NCBI GenBank assembly: GCA_023375785.1
Contig: SZWC01003889.1
Coordinates: forward strand, 134,428-184,003
Source of the DNA: Penium margaritaceum
Lineage: Eukaryota; Streptophyta; Zygnematophyceae; Desmidiales; Peniaceae
Length of the DNA stretch: 49,576 nucleotides
Direction: 5' to 3'
Of the stretch, positions 11,501 through 20,826 are shown in pieces (position 1 is the first letter of the stretch; the number at the start of each line of letters is the position of its first letter). The notes under the pieces were generated by a model. The model was not told the DNA's origin. It saw only the letters and a list, made by a program, of their open reading frames with translations, and did not search any database. Position numbers and translations under genes: made by a program.

Positions 11501-11564
11501 AGAAAGGGGAGGTAGGGTTCCCTCCAACAGAGGAGGACCCCTCCTGACTAGGACTATCAGCCAT
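5523..11564 (-). pseudogene. Copia-1 gag-pol polyprotein, one frame with nonsense codons
   Basis: Start chosen at ATG 11564: it precedes MADSPSQEGSS, runs through a Gln-rich N-terminus (to about 11118) and stays in frame to the TGA at 5523, 2,014 codons with no frameshift. Order: gag; CCHC knuckle CHNCGQPGHGWYTC (about 10026-10075); protease DSGATHHM (about 9400-9425); pre-integrase HRRLCHVH (about 8975-9000); integrase with D, D and E intact (HSD near 8800, CSDRGGEY near 8600, NGVSERW near 8500); a Pro/Ala/Ser repeat linker; reverse transcriptase (QMDESNAFLHG near 6740); RNase H (TDSDWAG, TAEAEYVAL, LHCDN, TRTKH). In-frame nonsense codons: TAG at 11475, 11412, 11256, 11253, 11205, 11064 and 6513, and TGA at 8871. 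The first five TAGs, and probably the sixth, replace Gln. The catalytic box reads YVDN instead of YVDD (about 6480-6495), so reverse transcription should be dead. Confidence 0.93.
7437..8012 (-). repeat. 36-bp minisatellite encoding 12-residue repeats in the copia-1 integrase-RT linker
   Basis: About 16 tandem 36-bp units, in frame with the polyprotein, encode variants of PSGPAVPAASAG. The region separates the integrase C-terminus from the reverse transcriptase, a naturally variable linker in copia proteins. Units differ by a few substitutions each and the frame is kept throughout. The opposite strand is also open and looks collagen-like (GPEGPADATGAA), a by-product of the repeat. Confidence 0.9.
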
Positions 11565-11611
11565 GTGCGTGTGTCCCTTTGTTTTTTTTGTTTTTTTTGT
11601 GTTTGTGCTGC

Positions 11612-11766
11612 TGATGTCAGCAGTGACGTCAGCCGCGGATAGTTGCCGTCAGGAAAGACTACTGAGTGTCAGTGCTACTGTTGTCCCCCTCTTGGTTTCC
11701 TGTTTTTTTGTTGATGACGTCAACAGTGACATCAGCAGTGATGTCAACAGAGAGGTGCTGACGTCA
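11612..11766 (-). promoter_or_regulatory. Cluster of TGACGTCA-type (bZIP/CRE-like) sites in copia-1 leader
   Basis: Three perfect TGACGTCA palindromes (11624, 11715, 11759) and three one-mismatch forms (TGATGTCA 11612 and 11738, TGACATCA 11727) fall within 155 bp just upstream of gag on the sense strand. TGACGTCA is the core bound by plant TGA-class and animal CREB-class bZIP factors. A function as enhancer is inference. Confidence 0.55.
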
Positions 11767-12125
11767 GCAGCTGTTGCTGCTGCAGCCGCTGCAGTTGCTG
11801 TTGCTGCTGCTGCTGCTGCAGCCGCTGCAGTTGCTACTGCTGCTGTTGGTGCTGCTGCCGCTGCTGCTGCTGCTGGTGGTGCTGCCGCTGCTGCTGCTGC
11901 TGCTGCACGCTGCTGCACGCTGCTGCTGCTGCTACTGCTGCTGCACGCTACTGCTGCTGCTGCTGCTGCATGCTGCTGCACGCTGCTGCACGCTGCTGCA
12001 GCTGTTGCAGCTGTTGCGTGCTGTAGCTGCAGCTCGCTGCTGCTGCGGGCTGCTGTTGCACGCTGCGGGGTTGGGGATTTTTTTCCCTTCCCTTTTTTTT
12101 TCTTTCGGTTTTCTCTATCCCAGCG
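11767..12125 (-). repeat. CAG/CTG-rich leader tract of copia-1
   Basis: A degenerate trinucleotide tract (CTG/CCG/GCA on the plus strand) with CACGCTG interruptions, ending in a T-rich block at about 12078-12115. It is transcribed as a CAG-rich leader between the primer-binding site and gag. Long open frames on both strands are explained by the trinucleotide period. Confidence 0.8.
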
Positions 12126-12320
12126 GGCAGCTGCTCGCTGGTAGTGAGCAGCGGGCTGCTGCTCGCTGACAGCGAGCAGCGGGCTGTTGCTCGTTGGCAG
12201 CGAGCAGCGGGCTGCTGCTTGCTGACAGCGAGCAGCGGGCTGCTACTTGCTGACAGCGAGCAGCGGGTTGCTGCTCGCTGGCAGCGAGCAGCCGGCTGCT
12301 GCTCGCAGGGAGCAGCGGGC
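12125..12320. repeat. Array of 28-bp palindromic units in copia-1 leader
   Basis: About six tandem units with a strict 28-bp period (GGG marks at 12153, 12181, 12209, 12237, 12265, with CGG at 12293). Each unit contains the arm GCTGCTCGCTG and its complement CAGCGAGCAGC around a one-base centre, followed by a GGG spacer. In RNA this would give a row of stable GC-rich hairpins. Confidence 0.8.
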
Positions 12321-12645
12321 TGCTGCTCGCTGCGGGCTGCGAGCAGCAGCAGCCGCTGCGGGCAGCTGCTGCTGCTGCTGTGGCTCGCTACTGCGGCTGC
12401 TGCTTCTGCTGCTGCTGCTGCTGCTACATGCTGTTGCTTGCTGCTGTTGCTTGCGTGCTGCTGCTGCTGCAGGGAGCTGCTGCTGCTGCTGTTGCTAGCT
12501 GCTGCTGTGTGCTGCTGTAAGTTGTTGTTGCTGCTGCTAGCTGCTACTATCAGTCACACGAAGAGGACGTCGCCGCGTGCGTCGTTGCCAGCAAGCGCCT
12601 GACGTGGCCGGCCGCTCACCTCCTCGCGTCCAACGTGGGGGTCAG

Positions 12646-12751
12646 TGCTGCCGGAAAAATCCGGCAGCATTTCCCCTGGCCCAGTGGCCGTGGGAAAAAC
12701 TCTGACGCGGCCACCAGGCGGGTCAATGCTGCCGAGAAAAATACGGCAGCA
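12646..12751. repeat. Twin hairpins close to the copia-1 primer-binding site
   Basis: Two similar inverted repeats lie 81 bp apart, at 12646-12669 and 12727-12751. Arms are TGCTGCCGG/CCGGCAGCA around A-rich DNA and TGCTGCCG/CGGCAGCA around a longer A-rich loop, and both are followed by TTTCCCCTG. They lie about 90-190 nt downstream of the primer-binding site on the sense RNA, where retroelements often keep packaging or dimerisation signals. That role is inference. Confidence 0.65.
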
Positions 12752-12836
12752 TTTCCCCTGCACTGGCGCGTATGGAGATCCGCCGGCGTTGTCTGGCACC
12801 TGTACGCCAGTCTTCTGCTGCTACTGCTACGCTCTG

Positions 12837-12848
12837 GCTCTGATACCA
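12837..12848 (-). other. Primer-binding site of copia-1 (initiator Met-tRNA 3' end)
   Basis: The sense strand reads TGGTATCAGAGC, the exact complement of the last 12 nt (with CCA) of plant initiator Met-tRNA and the standard plant copia primer site. It lies 23 nt inside the 5' LTR end, somewhat further than usual. Confidence 0.93.
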
Positions 12849-12871
12849 AGCTGGAAATCTAAGTAGCAGGT

Positions 12872-13675
12872 TGGGGCAGCATGCGTTGTTGATGCAGCGT
12901 GCGGGCTTCCACGCTCATTGCTTAAGTCTGCTGCCCCCTCAGTCTGCTGCTCTAGAGCCTAAGTCTGGAAGCTCTGGGTTTGTTACTCAGAAGTGCGCGC
13001 GCCAGTGTTAGCGCCAGAAAGCAGCTGAAAACTGGAAAAGACTGATTAGGAATGAACAATAAGACACAATGGGAGACCCCTCCAAGAACTAGCCTTCCCC
13101 CCAGCTCTGTAGAGCTTGTTACTCAGTTCACCAGCCAATCAGAAATTACCTATTTTCAGGCTGGCAGTTTTCTCGGTGAGGCCTGCCAGACGGCCGACAG
13201 CCCAAAACCTGGGCGTCGTCCGTTTTGCCTTAAAACTAAACCATACCATAATACCGACGCTGCAAACACAGCCGTGCGGTCAGAATCAGCTAGAAAATAG
13301 TAGCGAGGAGTTATGGCGGCCTGATCCCAAACAGTGCCTAAGATGGTTTTTGATGCCGAACAGGGCCATGCAACATGCAACAAGGACCATAGGTAGCGCA
13401 TGACGATGCAGATGCGATAGGACGCGCTTGACACATGCAGACAGCAACTGCGGTGGCCGTGACCGCCGGCAGCGCGACCGCCGAGGAGGCCTGCCGATGG
13501 AGCTGAACACGTCGCCGGACAGAGGAGGCTCCAGCGAACTGCGAGAAGACCTCAGCGTGCGTCGGCTCCACCGGACGACACTCCATCAGCGTCGAGTCTC
13601 GCCGTCAGTCATCTGCACGCTGATGTACACAAGCCGGGAGGACATAACAGAGCACAATTAGAGCAAAAACCAACA
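12872..13675 (-). repeat. 5' LTR of copia-1
   Basis: 804 bp, the partner of 4611-5415, with TG...CA ends. The sense-strand start is at 13675 and its end abuts the leader with the primer-binding site. It carries the promoter for the element, but no confident TATA box was assigned. Confidence 0.92.
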
Positions 13676-14090
13676 GGCAGTAGCAGCAGCGCGCAGCAGC
13701 ATCAGCGCGCAACAGGAGCAACGCGTAACAGCGCTGCGCAGCGGCGGCGGCAGCAGCAGCGTGCACCAGCAGCAGCATTGAGCAGCATCAGCACAGCAGA
13801 GCAGCAGAGCAGCAGCGCAGCAGCAGCATGCGGTGGCAGCAGTGCGTGGCGGCAGCAGCGCGCAGCAGCAGCAGCAGCAGCAGCAGCGCGCAGCTGTTGC
13901 CACAGCTGCGCACGCAGCCGCGCGACTGTTGCTGCAGGTGCCGACGCAGCAGCAGCAGCCGAGCGGAAGGTGCTGCAGAGCTTCCGCGGAGCTTCCGCGC
14001 GGCTGATGCGGAGCAGCTGCTTGCCCGCGCAGCAAGGCAACAACTGCGAGGATTGTCACGAAAAAAAAAAAGAAAAAAAAGAAAAAAAAG
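13676..14090 (+). repeat. GCA-rich tract and poly(A) block (right flank of copia-1, probable copia-2 leader)
   Basis: GCAGCA-rich low-complexity DNA to about 13960, less regular CAG-rich DNA to about 14050, then an A-rich block of A8-A11 runs broken by single G (14060-14090). The order CAG tract, A-rich block and TGACGTCA cluster before gag resembles the copia-1 leader, so this is plausibly the leader of copia-2. Confidence 0.55.
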
Positions 14091-14102
14091 GGAGGGCTGT
14101 CC

Positions 14103-14168
14103 CGACGTCAGCATCTTTGCTGACGTCATCAGATTCGTGCTGACGTCAGCAAACCCTTGATGATGTCA
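14103..14168 (+). promoter_or_regulatory. TGACGTCA cluster upstream of copia-2 gag
   Basis: TGACGTCA occurs at 14121-14128 and 14141-14148, with CGACGTCA at 14103-14110 and TGATGTCA at 14161-14168. This matches the cluster in the copia-1 leader, in the opposite genomic orientation and the same orientation relative to gag. Confidence 0.5.
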
Positions 14169-14303
14169 GCACTTGCCTTCGTCAAATTTTTGGTTGGAAA
14201 AGTCAAAAGTTGGAAGTGTTTCAACGCCTCGAGAAACGCTGACGGTTTTGCAATGCGACCAGTTTGACATCCCGGCCTATACTAAGCGCTGACATGGCTC
14301 TGG

Positions 14304-14774
14304 CCGGTAAGCCTGCACACGAGACCAGATTCACGAATTTAGACATGGAACCGGAATTGCGCTTACGAGTCTGGTCTTGGAACCGGATTTGCGAATCTTT
14401 CTTACGACTCACGAGTCCTTAGTTTTGCGAGTCCTCCAGGGTGGTTTCACGAATCTCACAATGCACCTCAGCAACAGTATAACATTCAAATGCATAGTTT
14501 ATCAATGCTGATTTGTGAAACAAGCATTAACGTAAGCTCTATTATATGATATGTCTCTCACTAATGGTTACGTAGTGACATGAGCATTCATTATAGGCAC
14601 TGAACCGGGTTTGGACCGTTTTGGTGTCCGTTCCCACCACCCTTCCTCCCACATGAAGGTCTCACGATCCCTACGAGACGAAACATGCCCGGAAAAAGAT
14701 TCACGAATCCGGCTCAGGACTTGGATTTGCGAGTCCGTCTCACGATTCCTGGATTCTTGTGTGCAGGCTTACCG
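14304..14774. mobile_element. Possible MITE/foldback element with 16-bp terminal inverted repeats
   Basis: CGGTAAGCCTGCACAC at 14305-14320 is repeated exactly in inverse at 14759-14774; a looser similarity (CACGAATC and GCGAGTCC motifs) continues inward. The roughly 470-bp interior has no coding potential. No clear target duplication was found, so it may instead be a leader structure of copia-2. Confidence 0.45.
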
Positions 14775-14829
14775 ACCGGTGATAGCGACAAAAGACCACT
14801 AGATCCCTCTTCTTCCTCCTTAGGGGTCA

Positions 14830-17800
14830 TGAGCCCACGCTTGCAGGCTATTAAGGACCTGCGGAGCCAGCAGGACGAGATGCGTCGTCTGTAGCAGCAG
14901 CAGACTGACGCCATCCGTACGCTCACTGAGCTTCTTCGTGGTCAGTCCACGTCCCCACGGCAGACCTCCGAGGGAGCGGTCGGTGTCGCACCCTCCGCAC
15001 AGCAGTCAGCACCAGCGCCGGTGACAGGAGCAGGACGCGACCCGCCATCTCTTGATCCTTGGGATGAGGACCCCGACATCCCAGGCATGGAGGGCGGCTC
15101 TCACGAGAGTGAGATTCGTGTGCTTCAAGAGCGTCTCCGTCAGCTCCAGACAAGCTCTCGGCTCCCACACACGACTCGTTCCTTTCTTCCCGAGATTCGA
15201 TCCTCGCCCGATCTCCACCCCAGTGACTTTCCTCTTCCCGGTGTCTTCCCCATCCCTCGTCCTTCTCAGCCTATGGTTGCTCTCCCTCCGGAGCGGCAAC
15301 CCAAGGATTTCGAGACACCGCCTCCGCGGTATGTCAGCGAGGATGGTTTTGATTGCTGGGAGATCCTTTTCCAGGTTTGGGCCACTTCAGAGGGAGTGTG
15401 GCCCTACTACCACAGTCCATATCAGACTAGGATCGATCACAGGTGCTAACAACGGCCAGGGCGATGCGCGGACTGCAGCAGTTCACGCTTCATCACCGGC
15501 GAGCAGTGGCGACCCGGACCCACGTGACCGCACCATCGTCGAGCTCCGTCACCTTTTGGCACTTCACTTTCAGGGAGGTGTGAGTGTGTTGTCATAGCCA
15601 GGTGGTCCATAGACTGTTTGTTCGTCTGTCCTCGTAGCTCGCGATGACTGGTGTGGGGGGGGCATAGCTGGCATGTGATGACGATGGGCCTGATAGTACC
15701 GATTGGATTTAGGAGTTTCACCTTTGTGCCCTTCGTCGTTCCTCCTTCCCTATTGTCCAGCGCCTGTCTGAGGCCGAGTGTTTCATTGCCCGTTGTACAG
15801 TGACATCCTCAAGTCGTGATCTCGGTGGCACTTGGATCATCGATTCCGTTGCCACTCATCACATGACTTGTCGGCGTAGTGACTTTGTTGTTTTCGGTCC
15901 GGTTGCGTCTGTTTCTTCCGTCCGCACAGGCTCTGGTTAGTCCTTACCGGTCCAGGGTGTTGGGGTTGTGTTCTTCCATGGTCCAACTAGTCCCCTGTAT
16001 CTTTCTGAGGTACTTTTGTGCCTGATCTTGAGCTCAGTTTGCTTCCTGTTCGTGCCTGCACACTGATGGGACTTTTTGTGGAGCACAATGCAGACTACGC
16101 GACGGTGACTGCTATTGACACACGTAGCGTTGTTCTTTGTGCCTCTGTTGTAGATGACCTTTATCGTATCTCTCGGATTTCTCCTCGTCCTTGCTCCCCC
16201 TCCCCTCCTACTCGTGTTTTTTTCACTGGTGTTCTGTCTGCTGAGCACCTGCGATTGCTTCATCGTCGTCTGTGTCATGTGGGCTCCGACACTGTGTCCA
16301 AGCTCATTTGGACACAGCCCGCACTCGGTCTTGACGCGGCTTCTTTTGAGAAGCCGTCGAAGACCGACTGACTCTTCTACGCTCAGGGTAAGATGCATCG
16401 TTGCACCTACCCTAACTCCCGTTCTCGCGCACTTCGCCCTCTCGAGTTAGTCCATTCGGACCTTCTCGGTCCTCTCCCTGTCGAGTCTCTGTCTGATCGG
16501 GGTCGATACGTCCTGACCCTGACTGATGCCTTCACCCGGATGCGGTGGGTCCACAGCCTGCGCCAAAAGAGTGATGCCACTCTTGCGGTTCATCTCTGGC
16601 TAGTGATGGTTGAGTGTCAGTCCCGCCACACCTTGCATACCTTTTGCTCGGATCGTGGCGGCGAGTTTCTTGGCGAGATGGACAGTTTCTTCGCCGTGCA
16701 CGGGGTTTTTCACCAGGTCTCCGCTCCTGCTACTCATCAGCAGAACGGTTTCTCTGAGCGCTGGAACCGCACCATGGAGGATTCAGTTTGTGCTATGCGG
16801 TCTGAGTGCGGTCTCCCGGAGTCCTTCGCCTTTGAAGGCTTCGCCTACATGACTTGGGTCTGGAACCGCCTCCCACACGGTCCCCTTCCGGACCACGTCA
16901 CACCGTACGAGCTCTGGTTTGGCCACCGTTCTGACCTGTGCCTCGCTCGCGTCTGGGGGTCCTTGGCTTCTGTGTGGTACACCGAAGATCAGCAGGGGTC
17001 CAAGGTCTCACCACGAGGTCGCTTGTGTGCCTTCGTAGGCATCTCCCCGCGGTCAAAGGCCTGGCGTTTTTGGGATCCTGCTCGTCGTCGCATCGTTGGG
17101 TCACGCAACACGCTCTTCTTTGAGTCTCTCACCTACGTGATCTGATATCGATCACGTCGCTGTCCGTCTCGCACGTTCCCACGTGTGAGGTTTCTCGACG
17201 GATGGGGGAGTGTGAGCCTGCGAGCACCTCTCGCCCGGCTGATGTGTCCGTTCGAGCTCCCTCCCCTTCTCGGTCTCCGGCTCTTGATGACCCAGCGATC
17301 ATCGCTGTCGGCCCAGAGACCTCTCCAGCACAGCCGACTTCTACCCCTTTTCCTTTGTACCCCACAGATGTCCATGATCCTGTACCTATGTCCGCCAGTA
17401 CTCCTGCCTCTGTGCGTGGTCCTGCCTCACTTGCTCCTACTGTCACACCCAGTCCCGTGTCTCCCACACATGCATCTCCTCGTACAGCATCCCTAGTTCC
17501 TTTGCCTCAGCCCTCACCAGCTGTGGTCGTGTCTGTCTCTGAGCCTAAGGTGCGGCCCTCGAGCCCAGGTTACTCACGTGAGCTCGGCTGTCATCTTCGA
17601 CCATGATTCTGGAGTCCAACGAGTGTCAGATTCTGTACCCAGGCACTCCCACTCGCAGCATCGCGAGTGGTGATCCCGGCACAAAGGCCCTAGGTCTGAG
17701 CGTCCGCACTGAGCAGTCAAAGGTACATCCAGCGTCACTCACGAGTTTCATATCGCTTGTGATGCAGCAGCTGACCTTGTGGTCATCAGACCTAGTACTG

Positions 17801-19382
17801 AGGCGTGTGCTCTTGCCACAAAGAGCTCCCCCTCTATGGTGCCTGAACCGGGCACAATGAGGGAAGCTCTCTCATCACAAGATGCTGACGACTGGCATGC
17901 TGTCTACGAGGATGAGCTTCGTGCCATCCGAGAGCATGGAGTTTACGAGCTAGTCGACCTTCCACCTGGGAGGAATGCTATTCAGGTCAAGTTGGTCTTT
18001 TGCAAGAAAGTGAAGCCGGATGGCTCACTGGAACGCCACAAGGCTCGCTTGGTCGTCAAGGGGTACTCTCAGATGGAGGGCATCGACTACACGGACACCT
18101 TTGCCCCTCTCAGCCGCATGACCTCAGCTCGAGCTCTGTTAGGTGTAGTGGCTCACCATGACTGGGAACTGCACCAGATGGACATGAACAATGCGTTCCT
18201 CCATGGCTCTCTAGATGAGGAGACTTACGTGGCTCAGCCACCTAGCTTGGAGGACGGTGACAAGGTCTGGCGCTTGTGCAAGTCCTTGTACGGCCTCAAG
18301 CAGTCTCCTCGGTGTTGGAACCAATAGATCACTGGCGTCCTGACTCGTGCGGGATACGTACAGAGCAAGACATATCCCTCTCTCTTTAATCGATGGACGC
18401 CCGAGTGGTTCACCGCAATCCTAGTCTATGTCGACGACCTTCTGATCGCGTCTCCTTCCATGGAGGCCGTGAAGGAGGCCAAGGCGGTCCTCCAGACTGC
18501 CTATAGGATGAAGGACCTTGGTCCTGCAGCGGTGTTTCTTGGCATGGAGATCGTGCGAGACCGCATACGTCGGACAATACTGTTGCATGAGACCCAATAC
18601 GCACGTGTTGTGGGGGAGCGCTTTAGCGACCTCCTTGGCGCATACCCCTGGCCTCCACACCTCTCACACCTGATGGGCAGGATGCCCTGAAGGTGGACGA
18701 TCCCACACAATTGGGGGAGACAGTGGATGTGACCATGTACCTCCGTCTCATCGAATCTCTGATGTACGTGGCCACTACCACACGCCCTGACATCGCCTTC
18801 GCCATCAACCTCCTTACACAGTTTTTGTAGGCTCCACGCGCTAGAGCCCTTTATGCAGCTATGCGAGTGGTGCGGTACGTGGTCTCCACACCGTACCTCG
18901 GACTCTACTTTTGCCGGCAGTGTTCAGTGGTCCTTGACGGCTACACCGATAGCGACTAGGCCTGGAGTCTAGATGGACGCAGTCGCACCGGTTATGTATT
19001 CCTGCTCGGTTGTACCGCTGTATCCTGGCACAGCGGGAAGAAGGCAGAGTATGTTGCTCTGGCTGCAGGGGCCGCTGAGGTAGTATGGCTGCAGCGCATG
19101 TTCCTTGAGCTGGGTCAGTCAGTACCTGCCATTGTGCTTCATTGTGACAACCAGAGTGCTCTTGCCATTGCGGAGAACTCTGGTGTCTTTCACGCTCGCA
19201 CGAAGCACATTGTGGTTGAGCATCACTTTGTGCGTGATCTGGTGGAGCGACATGTGATCTCCGTCATATGGGTTGGCATTGACATGCAGCGTGCTGACTT
19301 CTTGACGAAGGCACAAGCACGCGGGAAGTTTCTGGTGGCCATTCATTCTGTTGGGCTGTGCCCCTTGTCTGACAGTGATTGA
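14830..19382 (+). pseudogene. Copia-2 gag-pol remnant
   Basis: Gag starts about 14830 (MSPRLQAIKDLRSQQ) and breaks at 15449; the middle of gag, including the zinc knuckle, is missing compared with copia-1. Protease has DSVATHHM for DSGATHHM (about 15845). Pre-integrase HRRLCHVG is near 16262. Integrase keeps HSD, CSDRGGEF and NGFSERW (16393-17145). After frameshifts, the reverse transcriptase (about 17850-18690) has QMDMNNAFLHG and an intact YVDD (about 18427). RNase H (about 18720-19382) has lost part of the STAEAEY box: SGKK runs straight into AEYVAL. Nonsense codons: TAG at 14892, 15938, 18325, 18828 and 18957; TGA at 16369 and 17143. The Trp of DSDWAG (18957), the Glu after CWNQ (18325) and a Gln after SG (15938) appear to be the replaced residues. 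At least three frameshifts make it non-functional. Confidence 0.88.
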
Positions 19383-19480
19383 GTGTGGGGTGTGTCTGTA
19401 TTTGTGTCACGACTGTTTTTGCACTCATTGTTGTACTCTTTTGAGTGCTGCACGTGTATGGACATGCGTACCATCGGGTC

Positions 19481-19489
19481 ATGGGGGAG
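19481..19489 (+). other. Polypurine tract of copia-2
   Basis: ATGGGGGAG sits immediately before the 3' LTR, identical to the copia-1 tract. Confidence 0.8.
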
Positions 19490-20046
19490 CATTGTGATTT
19501 GTGACGTTCTTGTCGACCTGTACAGTTTACTGTGACCACTCGGCCATGTCCATACTCGTGCAGATCCCTGATGCGGACCCTGGTGGTACTAGTTCATCGT
19601 CTGGTGGTGGACTACGAGCTTGGAGCTGACCGACGACCATTCCAGAGCTCTGGACGCTAACCGGGACCTTCTACAGTTTTTCTATAGCACATAGGAGTTT
19701 ATCGGTGGACTGGCCGTGAGCCCGATTTGCATGTTTTTGCATTGTGTGTCCACCGTTTGATGCCGGATGCATGCATGTGACCAGTCGTAGCTTCCGGCTT
19801 GTGATTTTGCACGTCTAGGTTCAGACGGCGTAGCGTTCTCACATGTCTGCGCTAAGCTACGGCCAAAACAATGGATTTTGGGCCGGTTTTAGGACAGATC
19901 TTGTGCTGCCGTGTGCGACACCCGCTGTGCGCCCTGGCAGGTACTTATGCCATGGACCTGTCATTTATCATTTCTCTCTGCAAATGCTATTGAAGCATTG
20001 TGACAATTTACCTTGTGTCTCCTAGCCAGACCCTTGTCGTTGTGTG
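19490..20046 (+). repeat. 3' LTR of copia-2
   Basis: It begins CATTGTGATTTG where the 3165 copy has TGTTGTGATTTG, so the terminal TG seems mutated to CA. It is collinear with 3165-3720 up to GTTGTGTG at 20046. The true 3' end may lie up to about 60 bp further right. Confidence 0.8.
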
Positions 20047-20213
20047 TACGACTTGTGACTGTCGTCACTGTCTGACCTGGCACTGACGCCTAGTCAGTGG
20101 TTGTGTTTCTAGGAAGCTTCCATGCATGTTCTCAAGTCCCCCTTGCCCTCCTCACACAATGGGCAGAAGACATGCCATGTTTGCGGACCAACAGTTGACA
20201 TGTGATGAATTGT
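20047..20213. other. Unassigned spacer between copia-2 and the satellite
   Basis: 167 bp with no recognised feature; possibly includes the last bases of the copia-2 LTR. Confidence 0.4.
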
Positions 20214-20826
20214 ACATTTGGAACTGTATCCTCTTGGATCCGCCGAAAAGTTGACCACATTGTCTTGTAAGGCTCTCTTGTCCTTTCGAGACGAGTAGAC
20301 ATGACATGTCAACGAATCCTTGCAACGTTGTTAAGAAATGGTTGTGCATGCTCGTATTTCCATCGAGCCGTTCTCCAGATTTTGCAAAAAAAGGAACCTA
20401 GATGTCACACCTGTATTCCAACTTTAGGACGCGCAAGGTTGAGCGGAAAATCCTCGCTGCCCTTGGTGGCATTCCCAGCCATTGCCCAGCCATTGCCAGG
20501 CATAACGAGGCATTGCCGANACATTTGGAACTGTATCCTCTTGGATCCGCCGAAAAGTTGACCACATTGTCTTGTAAGGCTCTCTTGTCCTTTCGAGACG
20601 AGTAGACATGACATGTCAACGAATCCTTGCAACGTTGTTAAGAAATGGTTGTGCATGCTCGTATTTCCATCGAGCCATTCTCCAGATTTTGCAAAAAAAG
20701 GAACCTAGATGTCACACCTGTATTCCAACTTTAGGACGCGCAAGGTTGAGCGGAAAATCCTCGCTGCCCTTGGTGGCATTCCCAGCCATTGCCCAGCCAT
20801 TGCCAGGCATAACGAGGCATTGCCGA
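20214..20826. repeat. 306-bp direct repeat across a single N (likely unmerged contig overlap)
   Basis: 20214-20519 and 20521-20826 are the same sequence (offset 307) with one visible difference (GAGCCG versus GAGCCA near 20374 and 20681). The N at 20520 lies exactly between them. Each copy runs from ordinary sequence into the first GGCATTGCC units. This is what two overlapping contig ends joined with an N would look like. Confidence 0.9.

Larger units (their letters stand above)
4611..13675 (-). mobile_element. Copia-1, near-complete Ty1/copia LTR retrotransposon
   Basis: A 9.07-kb element in minus orientation. From its 5' end it has the LTR (13675-12872), an initiator Met-tRNA primer-binding site, a long CAG-rich leader, one gag-protease-integrase-reverse transcriptase-RNase H frame (11564-5523), a polypurine tract and the 3' LTR (5415-4611). 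Integrase before reverse transcriptase marks the Ty1/copia superfamily. LTRs start TG and end CA on the sense strand. No convincing 5-bp target duplication is visible (CGGGC on one side, GGCAG on the other); both flanks are GCA-rich and may have rearranged. The element is defective because of nonsense codons and a mutated reverse transcriptase active site, but has no frameshift. Confidence 0.93.
14830..20046 (+). mobile_element. Copia-2, decayed Ty1/copia retrotransposon
   Basis: Plus-strand copia with gag remnant, protease, integrase, reverse transcriptase, RNase H, polypurine tract and 3' LTR. The 5' LTR is not adjacent: a same-orientation LTR lies at 3165-3720, separated by copia-1, GCA-rich DNA, an inverted LTR piece and an N. 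The simplest reading is that copia-1 inserted into copia-2's leader and the left side was rearranged or misassembled. Domains resemble copia-1 closely (SDRGGE, QNG.SERWNRTM, GLKQSP.CWNQ), so the two families are related. Confidence 0.85.

Noticed and set aside
11113..11547. Plus-strand Cys-rich and Ala-rich ORFs in the CTG tract
   Set aside because: Alternative frames of a CTG trinucleotide tract; the minus frame continues the copia-1 gag start and Gln run.
5523..11564. UAG reassigned to Gln as the main explanation for copia-1 stops
   Set aside because: In copia-2 TAG also stands for conserved Trp and Glu, and the host RING gene gives no evidence of in-frame TAG; methylation decay explains all cases better. 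Kept only as an alternative.
4611..13675. Clean target-site duplication for copia-1
   Set aside because: The 5 bp on the two sides (CGGGC and GGCAG) do not match; none is claimed.
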